In this document: positions 16,689 through 24,874 of the stretch, one piece after another
How the letters are laid out: the number at the start of each line of letters is the position of its first letter
Position numbering within the stretch: position 1 is the stretch's first letter
Assembly: GCA_019636215.1 (NCBI GenBank)
Contig: JAHBXZ010000003.1
Location: 248,001 to 312,000, forward strand
DNA from: Planctomycetota bacterium
GTDB taxonomy: Bacteria; Planctomycetota; UBA8742; UBA2392
Direction of reading: 5' to 3'
DNA: 64,000 nt
Notes under the pieces: model-generated
Seen by the model: only the letters and a program-made list of their open reading frames with translations
Told to the model about the DNA's origin: nothing
Database searches by the model: none
Program-made: the position numbers and the translations under genes

Positions 16689-17411
16689 ATGAACGACGCA
16701 CCGGACGCCATCATCGACGGCGGAGACCTTGATTGCGGCAGCGGCCTGCTGCTGATGATCCGCAATGCCATTGACCCGCTGCCCGCAGGCGGGCTGCTGG
16801 AAATCCGCAGCCGCGAAGGCAGCGTGCGTGAAGACCTGCCCGCCTGGTGCCGCATGGTGGGGCACGCACTGCTGCGCCAGCAGGAGGCCGGGGGCGGCTA
16901 CACGCATTATGTCGTGCGCAAGAAGCAGGGCGACACCAGCCTTGCGGGGGACCTCGCAAAGGCCCGCGACTATGAATGGAAGCTGCGCGTGAAGTGGGCC
17001 GGCGGCATGCAGGCCAAGGTGCTGTCACGCAATCACGCGTTTTCCGTGGGACAACCCCTCAGCTTCAATACCGAAGACGAGCACGCCACCGCGCTGGAAC
17101 ACCTGCTTGGGGCACTTGGCGGATGCCTGTTGCTGGGATTGCATTGGCGGCTCGGCAAGGCCGGAATACCGGCACGCAATCTGGAGATGGCCCTGCAGGC
17201 GCGGGTTGACAATGCGCTGGTATTCCTGGGCATCGAAGACACCGGACACCCCGGCCTGTCCCAGGTGAAGGGCAAGGTTTACGTGGATGCCGATACCGAC
17301 GAGGACGTGTTGAAGTCCCATTGGTCCGAAACCGTCAAGCGATCCCCGGTGGCCCAGTCCCTGCTGCGGGGCACACGCCTGGATGTGGACTTGCTTCGGG
17401 TGCAGACATGA
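16689..17411 (+). CDS. TusA-OsmC fusion protein
   Basis: A 240-residue fusion. The ATG at 16689 is six bases after GGAG; the ATG at 16683 touches the site and is less likely. Residues about 1-75 are TusA-like: IDGGDLDCGSGLLLMIR, AGGLLEIRSREG, LPAWCRMVGHALL, ending in HYVVRKK, with the acceptor Cys kept. Residues about 90-240 are OsmC/Ohr-like: YEWKLRVKWAGGMQAKVL, then GALGGCLLLGLHWRL with the family cysteine, and VKGKVYVDADTD. OsmC proteins reduce hydroperoxides with thiols. The fusion suggests a persulfide or thiol carried directly to a peroxidase-like active site. Its stop overlaps the next start (ATGA). Confidence 0.87.
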   Translation: MNDAPDAIIDGGDLDCGSGLLLMIRNAIDPLPAGGLLEIRSREGSVREDLPAWCRMVGHALLRQQEAGGGYTHYVVRKKQGDTSLAGDLAKARDYEWKLRVKWAGGMQAKVLSRNHAFSVGQPLSFNTEDEHATALEHLLGALGGCLLLGLHWRLGKAGIPARNLEMALQARVDNALVFLGIEDTGHPGLSQVKGKVYVDADTDEDVLKSHWSETVKRSPVAQSLLRGTRLDVDLLRVQT

Positions 17412-18541
17412 AACTGCCGCCCTTTGCCGTCAGCATGATCGGAAGCTGGCCGCGCCCGGACTGGCTGCTGGAGGCGCGCCGCAAGCGCCGCGCTGATCTG
17501 GCCGAGCTGGAGCGGCAGGCCACGCTGCTTGCCATCAAGTACCAGGAAGACGCCGGGCTGGACATCATCGCCGACGGCGAACAGCGCAGAGACAACTTCT
17601 TCTCGTTCATTGCGTCACGTCTTGAGGGCGTGCGCCTGATGTCGATGGCCGAGCTGCTGGATCACGTGGACGACAAGGCCGCGTTTGAGCAGATGCTGAA
17701 CGCGCTGGATGTACCGGCCTTTGCGATCAAGAACCCGGTGGTCACGGGAACGATCAGCGTGCGGGAACCGCTGGCGGTCACTGACGCACGGTTCCTGCGC
17801 GCGAGCACGCGGCGCGCCATCAAGGTCACACTGCCTGGCCCGTACCTGCTCAGCCGCTCTACTTACGTCACCAGCTTGAGTTCCGCAGCCTATGCGACCC
17901 GCGAGGCCATGGCCGACCGCTTTGTCGAAATCCTGCGCGAAGAACTGACCCAGTTGGCGGCCATGGGAGTTGAAGTCGTCCAGTTCGATGAGCCGGTGCT
18001 GTCTGAGATCATCCTGGCGGGCAAGTCCAAGACTCATACGTTCATGTGAGGGGTTCTCGCGGCCAAGGCCAGCCCGGAGGGCGAGCTCAACTATGCGGTG
18101 GACCTGATCAACCGGGTTGTTGCGGGCATCCGCGGCCCGATCACCGCCGTACACGTGTGCCGCGGAAACTGGAGCCGCGAAGACGGCGTGCTGCTCTCGG
18201 GCGGCTACGAGGATCTGATGCCCTACCTTGCGCGAATGAATGTAGACCTGTTCGCGCTTGAATACGCCACCCCCCGGGCCGGGGCGCTTGAGGCCGTGTC
18301 CGCACTGAAGGGAAAGCTGCTGGGGCTGGGCGTGGTCAATCCACGCACGATGGAAGTCGAGGATCCTGAGTGGATCGTGCAGCGCGCGCGCCAGGCAGCG
18401 GACATTCTGGGCCATGACAAGGTCATGCTGAACCCCGACTGCGGGTTCGGCACGTTCGCCGACCGCCCGGTCTCAAGTGCCGAAATCGCCGCCGAGAAAC
18501 TTCGGGCCCTGGTGGCAGCCGCCAGAATTCTTCGCACGTAA
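17408..18541 (+). CDS. MetE C-terminal-like methyltransferase with in-frame TGA (possible selenoprotein)
   Basis: A 378-codon frame starting at ATG 17408 (overlapping the OsmC stop) with a single in-frame TGA at 18047-18049. The first part reads PPFAVSMIGSWPRPDWLLEA and runs to GKSKTHTFM before the TGA. After it GVLAAKASPEGELNYAVDL continues the same fold and frame. The MetE zinc site is complete downstream: His and Cys in AVHVCRGNW, Glu in ALEYATPRAG, Cys in LNPDCGFGTF. The enzyme would transfer a methyl group to a thiol such as homocysteine. The TGA may encode selenocysteine, be a nonsense mutation, or be a sequencing error. Neighbours TusA, DsrE and OsmC fit thiol or selenol chemistry. Confidence 0.75.
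18047..18088 (+). promoter_or_regulatory. Candidate selenocysteine UGA and downstream stem-loop
   Basis: The TGA at 18047-18049 is followed by a hairpin GCCC-GGA-GGGC (18072-18082), whose loop begins 26 bases after the codon and starts with GG. An outer CTCGC/GCGAG pairing (18056-18060 with 18081-18085) is an alternative fold. Bacterial SECIS elements have an apical loop about 16-37 bases after UGA with a G at the loop start, so the geometry fits. High GC makes chance hairpins common. Confidence 0.35.
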
Positions 18542-18720
18542 TACAGCTGCCGGATGCAACAGGCGTCGCAAACGGTCGTGCCGGGGGCGCCGTTTGTGAA
18601 TGCGCATGACCGTGCCGGGCCTTGCCGGGTTGAACAGGAACTTCGATGCAACGGTAACGCCGCGCCGTGCTTGCCGTAACATGGAGCGCCGGTTGCTGCT
18701 ATTCTCCGCGCCACCACCTT

Positions 18721-21700
18721 ATGGATGCACCAACGGGTACAGTCACGCTGGTCTTTACCGACATCGAGGGCAGCACCTCGTTGTGGGAGAAGTACCGCGA
18801 CGCCTTCAAGCCCGTGCTGGAAGAACATAACCGCATCATGCGCCAGGCCGCCGAGGCCTTTCGGGGCTATGAGGTCAAGACCGAAGGTGACGCCTTTTTC
18901 GTGGCATTCGCACGGCCCGCCGACGCGCTTGAGTTCGCGCTGCGCGCCCAGACGGAACTCGCCCACGTGAAGGCTGGGGCCGACGCCGTCAAGGTGCGCA
19001 TCGGCATCCATACCGGCGAGCCGCTGGTGGAAATCGACCGCCACGGCCGGGCCGATTACTTCGGGCCTGCCGTCAACAAGGCCGCGCGCGTCGCATCCGC
19101 CGGCCACGGGGGCCAGACCTTGCTGACCCAGGCGGCCTGGCATGCCGCGGGCGTACGCGACGAAAACCTTCCCGTAGCTTCGCTGGGTGAAGTGCGCCTG
19201 CGCGGCATCGAGGAACCCGAACGCCTGTTCCAGGTCACGCCGCGCGACCTTGCACCGGCCCAGTTTCCGCCGCTGCGGGGCGTTGCCGAAAACCCCACCA
19301 ACCTGCCGTCGCAGACTACCAGCTTTGTGGGTCGGGGCCGTGAACTGCGCGCACTGCGCACACTGCTGCTGGGCAACCAGAGGCGCACCACGGATTCGGT
19401 CAAGCCGCTGGACACCCTGGCGCGTGAACCGGGCGTGCCCGACACCGGCGTGATTGTGCGCGCCACACTCGAACGCGACCGCGGCGCGCGGCTGATTACC
19501 CTGACCGGGCCCGGCGGCTGCGGCAAGACACGCCTGGCGGTGGCACTGGGCTCTGACGTTCTGTCCAGCTTCCGCGACGGGGTGTGGTTTGTGGACCTGG
19601 CCGATGCCGCCGACGAAGCCGGCATCACGACAGCCGTGGCAGCGGCGCTTCGGCTGGACCTTCCGCCGGGCCGTGGCGGGCCGGGCCAGCGCCTGGCCTG
19701 GGCCATGGAAGGCCGCGAGATGCTGCTGGTGCTGGACACCTTCGAACACCTGCGCGGTCAGGCGGCGCTGCTACAGCAGTGGCTGCGCACGGCACCGCGC
19801 CTGAAGCTGCTGATCACCAGCCGCGAACTGCTGCGGCTGGACGGCGAACTTGAGTTTGCCGTGACGCCTTTGCCGCTGCCGGCCATGGACGACGTGCAGC
19901 CCGGCACCGCGCGCCTGCCTGCCCGCGTGTCTGATTCCCCGGCCGTGCAGTTGTTCCTGGAACGCGCGGCGCAGGCCAGGCCGGGCTTTGCCCTGACCCA
20001 CCGCAACGCCGCCGCGATTGCCGAAATTGTAAACCGCGTCGATGGCATCCCGCTGGCGATTGAACTGGCCGCCGCGCGCCTGCGCGGCCTGACGCCCGAG
20101 CAGCTGGCAGAGCGCCTGCGCGGCGGCATTGAGCTGCTTTCTTCGCGCGACAAAGGCGGCGGGCGGCGCAGCAGCCTGACCGACGCAATTGCCTGGAGTT
20201 ACGGCCTGCTGGATGCCTGGGAGCGCACGGCGCTGCTGCAACTGAGCATCTTTGAGGGTCCGTTTTCGCTGGAATCGGCAGAAGCCGTGCTGCTGATGGA
20301 ACACCCGCTGGATGCAACTGCTGAGGGCGCCGACGATCCGCCACCGGAAACCATGGATCTCGTTTTCTCGCTGCGAGACAAGAGCCTTCTGTCGCTGAAA
20401 TCCGACGACGACCGCTACCTGATGGATCTGCTTGGCACGATCCGCGCGTGGCTGGTGCCTGTGCTGGACCGCGTTGCCGGCGACGACTTCATGGCGCGAC
20501 TTCGCCTGCGCCACGCCCGGCATTTCGCGCAGCGCGCCGGTGCATTGGCGGCACTGCTGGAATCACCCATGGGCCACAGCCTGCGCGAGGCCGACACCTG
20601 GGGCATTGCCGACACGCAGGGAGCCGCGCTTTGGGCACTGGCCAACGACCAGTTGCTGCTGGGTCTGCGGCTCGCCCAGGCGGCCTGCCGCATCTTTCAC
20701 TCACGCCACCGCTACCAGGACATGCACGGCATGGCACAGGCAGCGATGGACCGCGTGAACCAGCTGGGCGGGGCCGATGCCCTGCGCAACAAACCGGAAG
20801 TCTGGAACCTGCTGCCCGCACTCATGACCAACCTGGCAACGGCTACGCAGAGGCTGTTCCAGCTCGACAGGGCCATCGAACTGGGCCGGCAGGCCCAGGA
20901 ACTTGCCCACCAGGCCGGCGACCGGCGCTCCGAGGCCGAAGCGTTGAACATCCAGGGCATCAGCTGTTTCTACACTCGCGACTTCGATCAGGCACGCAAG
21001 TGCTTCGACACCAGTCTTGCCATCCACCGCGCCCAGAAGGACGAACGCGGCATAGCCAACTCGCTGGCCAATGTTGCCATGGCACAGATCCATGGAGACT
21101 TCGAGGAAATGCGCCGCCTGGCGCAAGAGGCGTACTCGATCTACGCCCGGCTGGGCGACAAGCGCGGCCAGGCCCGCGCCGCGAACACGCTGGGCGTGGC
21201 CTTTGAATGGATGCGCGACTACGACCGCGCGCGCGAACTGTATGAAGACAGCATCCGCCTGAAACTGCAGATCAAGGACGAAGCCGGGGCCGCCAACAGT
21301 CGGGGCAACCTGGCCTCGATGGACTACCGCGGCCTGCGTTTTGAAAAGGCACTGGAACAGTTTGAACAGATCATCGAACCGCTGCGCCGCGGAGGCGACA
21401 AGAACAACTTTGCCATGGCCTTGGAAAGCATGGCCACGATTCACGTCGGGATGGGACGGCCCGAGGCAGCGCTGGAACTGCTGGACCGCTGTACCGCGAT
21501 CCGCCGTGAGATCAACGATCGCGGCGGGCTGATGGACGCGCAATCCATTCGTGCCGCGGCGCTGGCAGCCTGCGGCCGGACACTTGAGGCCGAAGCCCAG
21601 TGCGACGAGCTGCTGGCCCTGGCACAAGAACTTGCGCGCCCCAACGACGAACTGCTGGCCCGGCTGCGCTGCGCCCTGTGCAGCCCACGGCAGGATCGCC

Positions 21701-21915
21701 CGGCGCACCTGGCTCGCGCCACGGAGCTTGCGGCCATGCCCGAGCTGATTAATGAGGACAAAGAAGTGCTTGTCGGGCTGGTGAATGCCGAACACATGCC
21801 GGACCAGGCCGCAGCCAACCAGTTGCGCAAGACCTTGTTGGCCCGGACGCGCTTTACCACCAAACTGATGGATGTGATTTTCCGCGCGCAGTTGCAGTGT
21901 CTGGCCGCCGTGTGA
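18721..21915 (+). CDS. Class III adenylate/guanylate cyclase - ATPase - TPR regulator
   Basis: A 1064-residue multidomain protein starting at ATG 18721. Residues 1-180 are a class III cyclase catalytic domain: FTDIEGSTSLWEK and KTEGDAFFVAF carry the two metal-binding Asp, and YFGPAVNKAARVASAGHGG the transition-state Asn and Arg. Residues about 200-550 are an NB-ARC/AAA-type STAND ATPase with Walker A TGPGGCGKTRL and GREMLLVLDTFEHL. The C-terminal 450 residues are tetratricopeptide-like helices (EALNIQGISCFYTRDFDQA, ANTLGVAFEWMRDYDRA). It is probably a cytoplasmic ligand-controlled cNMP producer. It stands alone in its transcript. Confidence 0.93.
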   Translation: MDAPTGTVTLVFTDIEGSTSLWEKYRDAFKPVLEEHNRIMRQAAEAFRGYEVKTEGDAFFVAFARPADALEFALRAQTELAHVKAGADAVKVRIGIHTGEPLVEIDRHGRADYFGPAVNKAARVASAGHGGQTLLTQAAWHAAGVRDENLPVASLGEVRLRGIEEPERLFQVTPRDLAPAQFPPLRGVAENPTNLPSQTTSFVGRGRELRALRTLLLGNQRRTTDSVKPLDTLAREPGVPDTGVIVRATLERDRGARLITLTGPGGCGKTRLAVALGSDVLSSFRDGVWFVDLADAADEAGITTAVAAALRLDLPPGRGGPGQRLAWAMEGREMLLVLDTFEHLRGQAALLQQWLRTAPRLKLLITSRELLRLDGELEFAVTPLPLPAMDDVQPGTARLPARVSDSPAVQLFLERAAQARPGFALTHRNAAAIAEIVNRVDGIPLAIELAAARLRGLTPEQLAERLRGGIELLSSRDKGGGRRSSLTDAIAWSYGLLDAWERTALLQLSIFEGPFSLESAEAVLLMEHPLDATAEGADDPPPETMDLVFSLRDKSLLSLKSDDDRYLMDLLGTIRAWLVPVLDRVAGDDFMARLRLRHARHFAQRAGALAALLESPMGHSLREADTWGIADTQGAALWALANDQLLLGLRLAQAACRIFHSRHRYQDMHGMAQAAMDRVNQLGGADALRNKPEVWNLLPALMTNLATATQRLFQLDRAIELGRQAQELAHQAGDRRSEAEALNIQGISCFYTRDFDQARKCFDTSLAIHRAQKDERGIANSLANVAMAQIHGDFEEMRRLAQEAYSIYARLGDKRGQARAANTLGVAFEWMRDYDRARELYEDSIRLKLQIKDEAGAANSRGNLASMDYRGLRFEKALEQFEQIIEPLRRGGDKNNFAMALESMATIHVGMGRPEAALELLDRCTAIRREINDRGGLMDAQSIRAAALAACGRTLEAEAQCDELLALAQELARPNDELLARLRCALCSPRQDRPAHLARATELAAMPELINEDKEVLVGLVNAEHMPDQAAANQLRKTLLARTRFTTKLMDVIFRAQLQCLAAV

Positions 21916-21974
21916 AACAAGTCCGGCCCGCCGGGCGTTACATTGTAGAAGCATTGCGCGGGCGCGCGGCGTGC

Positions 21975-21980
21975 TATACT
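21975..21980 (+). promoter_or_regulatory. Candidate -10 box for the M-domain/rpsP operon
   Basis: TATACT (one mismatch to the sigma-70 -10 consensus) lies 25 bases before the GTG start at 22006. A weak TTGCGC at 21954-21959 is 15 bases upstream of it, slightly short for a -35 spacing. Confidence 0.4.
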
Positions 21981-22005
21981 GGCCGCGGACCGCACGGAGC
22001 AACAC

Positions 22006-22584
22006 GTGAACGCCGACGAGTTCAACCTTTCCCGCCTGATCAACTCGATGAAAGAACTGCGCCACATGTCGCTGGGCGACCAGGTACGCCAGGCGCTGGA
22101 GGGCGAGAAACTGGGGCTGGATGCCGGCACATTGGCCGACCTGATTCACGAGCTCGAACACGATATTGAAGAACACATTGAGCGCCTGGAGAAAATGTCC
22201 GGCGCCATGACCGAACAAGAACGCAACTTCCCCGAAAACATGGCCACTTCCCGCAGGGCCGAGGTCGCCTACCAGTCCGGCTGCGACATGGAAGAAGTCG
22301 AAAGCCTGTGCACGGCGTTTGCCCGGGCCCGAGAAATCCTGGCCGGGTCCACCCAGGGGGCGGTGCTGGACCTGAAGCTCCTGTTTTCCAACCTGCCCGG
22401 CCTTGCCGGGGCCGACGGGGTGCCCAAGGTGCCCGCCCAGTTGCTGGAAGACCTGCTGAACGGCAAGTTGCCGCTGCGCAAGGCCCGCACAACCGGGTCG
22501 GCCGAAGGCGAGCTTGAAGCCCTGTTCGACCTGGAGCGCGTCAGCGCCCCCAAGAACCGCCTGCCCAAGGACTGGAAGCCCTGA
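22006..22584 (+). CDS. Stand-alone SRP54/Ffh M-domain-like protein
   Basis: A 192-residue protein starting at GTG 22006 with GGAG seven bases upstream. It has no GTPase domain but follows the Ffh M domain from its first helix (FNLSRLINSMKELRHMS) to the RNA-binding part: GAMTEQERNFPENMATSRRA, then VAYQSGCDMEEVESL and FARAREIL. These match the SMTxxERxxPE, SRxRRIAxGSG and EVxxLLxxF signature of Ffh. Several basic RNA-contacting residues are replaced (RRAEVAYQSG for RKRRIAAGSG). An unmatched C-terminal 60 residues follow. It sits immediately upstream of rpsP, the usual ffh position, while full-length ffh is at the window start. It may modulate SRP or have been repurposed. Confidence 0.75.
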   Translation: MNADEFNLSRLINSMKELRHMSLGDQVRQALEGEKLGLDAGTLADLIHELEHDIEEHIERLEKMSGAMTEQERNFPENMATSRRAEVAYQSGCDMEEVESLCTAFARAREILAGSTQGAVLDLKLLFSNLPGLAGADGVPKVPAQLLEDLLNGKLPLRKARTTGSAEGELEALFDLERVSAPKNRLPKDWKP

Positions 22585-22677
22585 CGCCCGTCCCTTGCAA
22601 CCCGGTGTCCATCCGAGTACCCTTTCGCCCCCTCGCGCGGGAACTTTGCCGCGCAGGCAGCACTGGAGATTTCACGG

Positions 22678-22971
22678 ATGGTCATTCTTCGCTTTTCGCG
22701 CACCGGCCGCAAACACATCAGGCGTTTCCGCCTGGTTGCCACCGAGCACAGCCTGCCGCGCGACGGCCGTTACCTAGAGATTCTGGGCCACTACGATCCC
22801 ACCGAACCCACGCAGGAAAAGAAGCTGGTGTTCAAGAAGGAACGCGTGGAATACTGGCTGGGCAAGGGCGCACAACCCTCCAATACCGTATGGACGCTGC
22901 TGCGCAAGCACGGCATCAACAAGGCCATCGCCCGCGAACTTCGCAAGAAGGGTTCCGCGGCGCAGGCCTGA
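22678..22971 (+). CDS. rpsP: Ribosomal protein bS16
   Basis: The 30S subunit protein bS16, 97 residues. It starts VILRFSRTGRKHIRRFRLV, followed by SLPRDGRYLEILGHYDP and ERVEYWLGKGAQPSNTVW, all family-typical, with a lysine-rich tail. It assists assembly of the 16S rRNA 5' domain. The usual rimM, trmD and rplS partners do not follow; instead a lipoprotein gene and an endonuclease III-like gene do. The preceding gene is the M-domain protein, 93 bases upstream, probably in the same transcript. Confidence 0.97.
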   Translation: MVILRFSRTGRKHIRRFRLVATEHSLPRDGRYLEILGHYDPTEPTQEKKLVFKKERVEYWLGKGAQPSNTVWTLLRKHGINKAIARELRKKGSAAQA

Positions 22972-23885
22972 TCCTGTCGCTGATTCTGGCGCTATCCGGC
23001 TGCATTTCGCCGCCGGACCGTGACCAGTCGCGCGACGCGGAAATGGCTGCCAGCAGCACCCTGTTGAAACCCCAGGCGCGCGGCCCGGTGGAGGGCCAGC
23101 GGGCCCTGCCCGATGACCCGCCCGCCCCGCCCCTTGCGGAAGACGTCGCCAGGCTGGCATCCGAAGTCCGCCTTGAGCGCGTGCAGGCCGATAACCGCCT
23201 GCGTCAGGCCGGCAGCTCGGGCGTGATGGCCGCGGCCAGGTACCTTGGCACGAACAATGCACCCGCGGCGAACCTGGTTGAGGCGATGAATTTCCTGATC
23301 AAATCCGAAGTGAACGCGCTGGCTGCAGCCGACGCGTCCGAAGTGCGCGACCGCCTGGCATCCGCCCTTTCTCATCCGCATGGCAAGGTTCGTGCGAGCG
23401 CGGCGCGCGCATTGCAGGTTCTGGGCCCCGGTGACCAGCGCACAGCATTTCTGCAGGCTATCGGTGACCCGGAAACGCGGGTTCGCTGGGCCGTTGTGCG
23501 GCACTTCGGCGATTACCCCGGCGATGCCGACCGCGCCCAGCTGCTGATCCTGCTGGGGTACCTGCGCGCGGGCACAGAGGCCGAGTTTGGCAGGCTTGAT
23601 GCCGATGGAAACGGTGAGGTCTCACGCACCGAGTTTGTACGCGGTGCCGACGAGTTCGCGCGCCTGGACAAAAACGCCGATGGCAGAATCTCGCGCGCCG
23701 AATGGCTGGAGCCCGTAGACTCTGGCGTGCGCACCGACGTGTACCAGATTCTGCTGCGCCTGCATGAAAAACTGACACCCGATCAGCGCCCGATTGTGTA
23801 CAACCCCCTGTCCCCGGCCGGCGAGCAGCAGGATGCCATCACCGGGTGGCAGGCCTGGATCGACGCGTTGCCCAAGGACCGATAG
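22890..23885 (+). CDS. Lipoprotein with HEAT-like repeats and two EF-hands
   Basis: About 331 residues. The start is uncertain: the ATG at 22890 lies inside rpsP and gives a basic segment before the hydrophobic stretch LILSLILALSGC, whose Cys is a plausible lipobox. Starts nearer the hydrophobic stretch would need rare codons. The middle has HEAT-like helical pairs (RDRLASALSHPHGKVRASAA, DPETRVRWAVVRHF). Two EF-hand loops follow, DADGNGEVSRTE and DKNADGRISRAE, each with the Asp/Asn/Glu calcium ligands in place. It is probably an envelope calcium-binding protein. Such HEAT/EF-hand combinations are common in Planctomycetota. It overlaps rpsP, so expression is likely coupled. Confidence 0.75.
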   Translation: MDAAAQARHQQGHRPRTSQEGFRGAGLILSLILALSGCISPPDRDQSRDAEMAASSTLLKPQARGPVEGQRALPDDPPAPPLAEDVARLASEVRLERVQADNRLRQAGSSGVMAAARYLGTNNAPAANLVEAMNFLIKSEVNALAAADASEVRDRLASALSHPHGKVRASAARALQVLGPGDQRTAFLQAIGDPETRVRWAVVRHFGDYPGDADRAQLLILLGYLRAGTEAEFGRLDADGNGEVSRTEFVRGADEFARLDKNADGRISRAEWLEPVDSGVRTDVYQILLRLHEKLTPDQRPIVYNPLSPAGEQQDAITGWQAWIDALPKDR

Positions 23886-23908
23886 CCGCAACAAGACCAA
23901 GGAATCCC

Positions 23909-24781
23909 ATGCCCACGCTGCGTGAACTTCAAAGCAAAGCAAAAAAGCTGCTGGTCAGCTGGCGCAAAGAAGCCGCCGACGGCTTCAAGAAGGACAAGCG
24001 CAGCCCGGTTTCGCACCTGTGTGCCAGCATCCTGATGCGCAACAACAGCATCACCAACGCCGGCAAGGCCGAGGCCGCGCTGCGCAAGCGGTTTGTGGAC
24101 TGGAACGAAATCCGCGTCAGCCCGATTGCCGAGGTCCAGGAAGTACTTGAAGAAGCCGGCACACCCAGCGCCGACAGCAAGGCCTATGCCCTGCGGCGCT
24201 TTCTGCGCGATGTGTTCAGCAAGTACACCAAGACCAACCTGTACTTCGACCTGATGGATATCCCTGAAATTGTACCCGTCCCGATGAACGCCGACGGCAC
24301 CCCGGCCGCGCCGGTAGCCGGCGGCGACGACGATGATGAAGACGATGACGCCGTATCGCGCGAAAGCGGCCTGCCACCCCACCTGGAAATCCCGGGCTTT
24401 GTGGACATGAACAGGATCATCGACCAGCCGATGCCGCTGGACCCCAAGCTGATCAACGAAAAGAACGGCATTCACGTGGCCGGCATCACCTGGGACGATT
24501 CCGAACGCGGGCCGTTTGTAGCGTTGTGGCGCGTGGCGCTGGTCAACGGCCTGGTGGAACCCCAGCTTTCCGCGCAGGAGGCGCTGTCCAAGCTGCGAAC
24601 CATCGCCCCTGAAAAAGAACGCGATCACTTTGCCTACTTCGCAATCCTGCACGCCGAGTTGAACTGGCCATCGGTCAGCAGCAAGAGCGACCAGCTTCGC
24701 GCCAAGTACAAGAAGAAGGACGAAGACGAAGAAGAAGCACCCCCGGAATCCAGGCGCCAGAAGGTAAAGGCCGGGAAGTAA
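23909..24781 (+). CDS. Endonuclease III-like helical protein without clear catalytic motifs
   Basis: A 290-residue protein starting at ATG 23909 with GGA upstream. Residues about 25-115 resemble the first helices of the HhH-GPD superfamily (SHLCASILMRNNSITNAGKA, LRKRFVDWNEIRVSPIAEVQ, DSKAYALRRFL). I do not see the LPGVGxKTA hairpin or the catalytic Lys/Asp pair, nor iron-sulfur Cys residues. An acidic run of Asp/Glu (about 136-148) separates this from an unrecognised C-terminal domain, and the tail is Lys/Glu-rich. It may bind DNA without glycosylase activity. It lies 23 bases after the lipoprotein gene. Confidence 0.6.
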   Translation: MPTLRELQSKAKKLLVSWRKEAADGFKKDKRSPVSHLCASILMRNNSITNAGKAEAALRKRFVDWNEIRVSPIAEVQEVLEEAGTPSADSKAYALRRFLRDVFSKYTKTNLYFDLMDIPEIVPVPMNADGTPAAPVAGGDDDDEDDDAVSRESGLPPHLEIPGFVDMNRIIDQPMPLDPKLINEKNGIHVAGITWDDSERGPFVALWRVALVNGLVEPQLSAQEALSKLRTIAPEKERDHFAYFAILHAELNWPSVSSKSDQLRAKYKKKDEDEEEAPPESRRQKVKAGK

Positions 24782-24807
24782 GCGATCGGCAGTGGGTGTG
24801 GCCGGCA

Positions 24808-24837
24808 TTGACACGGGGACAGGACGCAAGCTACAGA
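24808..24837 (+). promoter_or_regulatory. Candidate sucD promoter
   Basis: A perfect -35 hexamer TTGACA (24808-24813) is followed 18 bases later by TACAGA (24832-24837), a weak -10. It lies in the 93-base gap before sucD. The -10 match is only three of six bases. Confidence 0.35.
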
Positions 24838-24874
24838 ACACGAAACTCAGGACTCAAGACACGGAACTGTTCAC

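Noticed and set aside
18030..18110. A frameshift in the MetE-like gene
   Set aside because: The upstream and downstream parts are in the same frame; only a TGA codon separates them.
21928..21942. A terminator after the cyclase gene
   Set aside because: The stem is about five bases with almost no loop and no U-run, too weak to claim.
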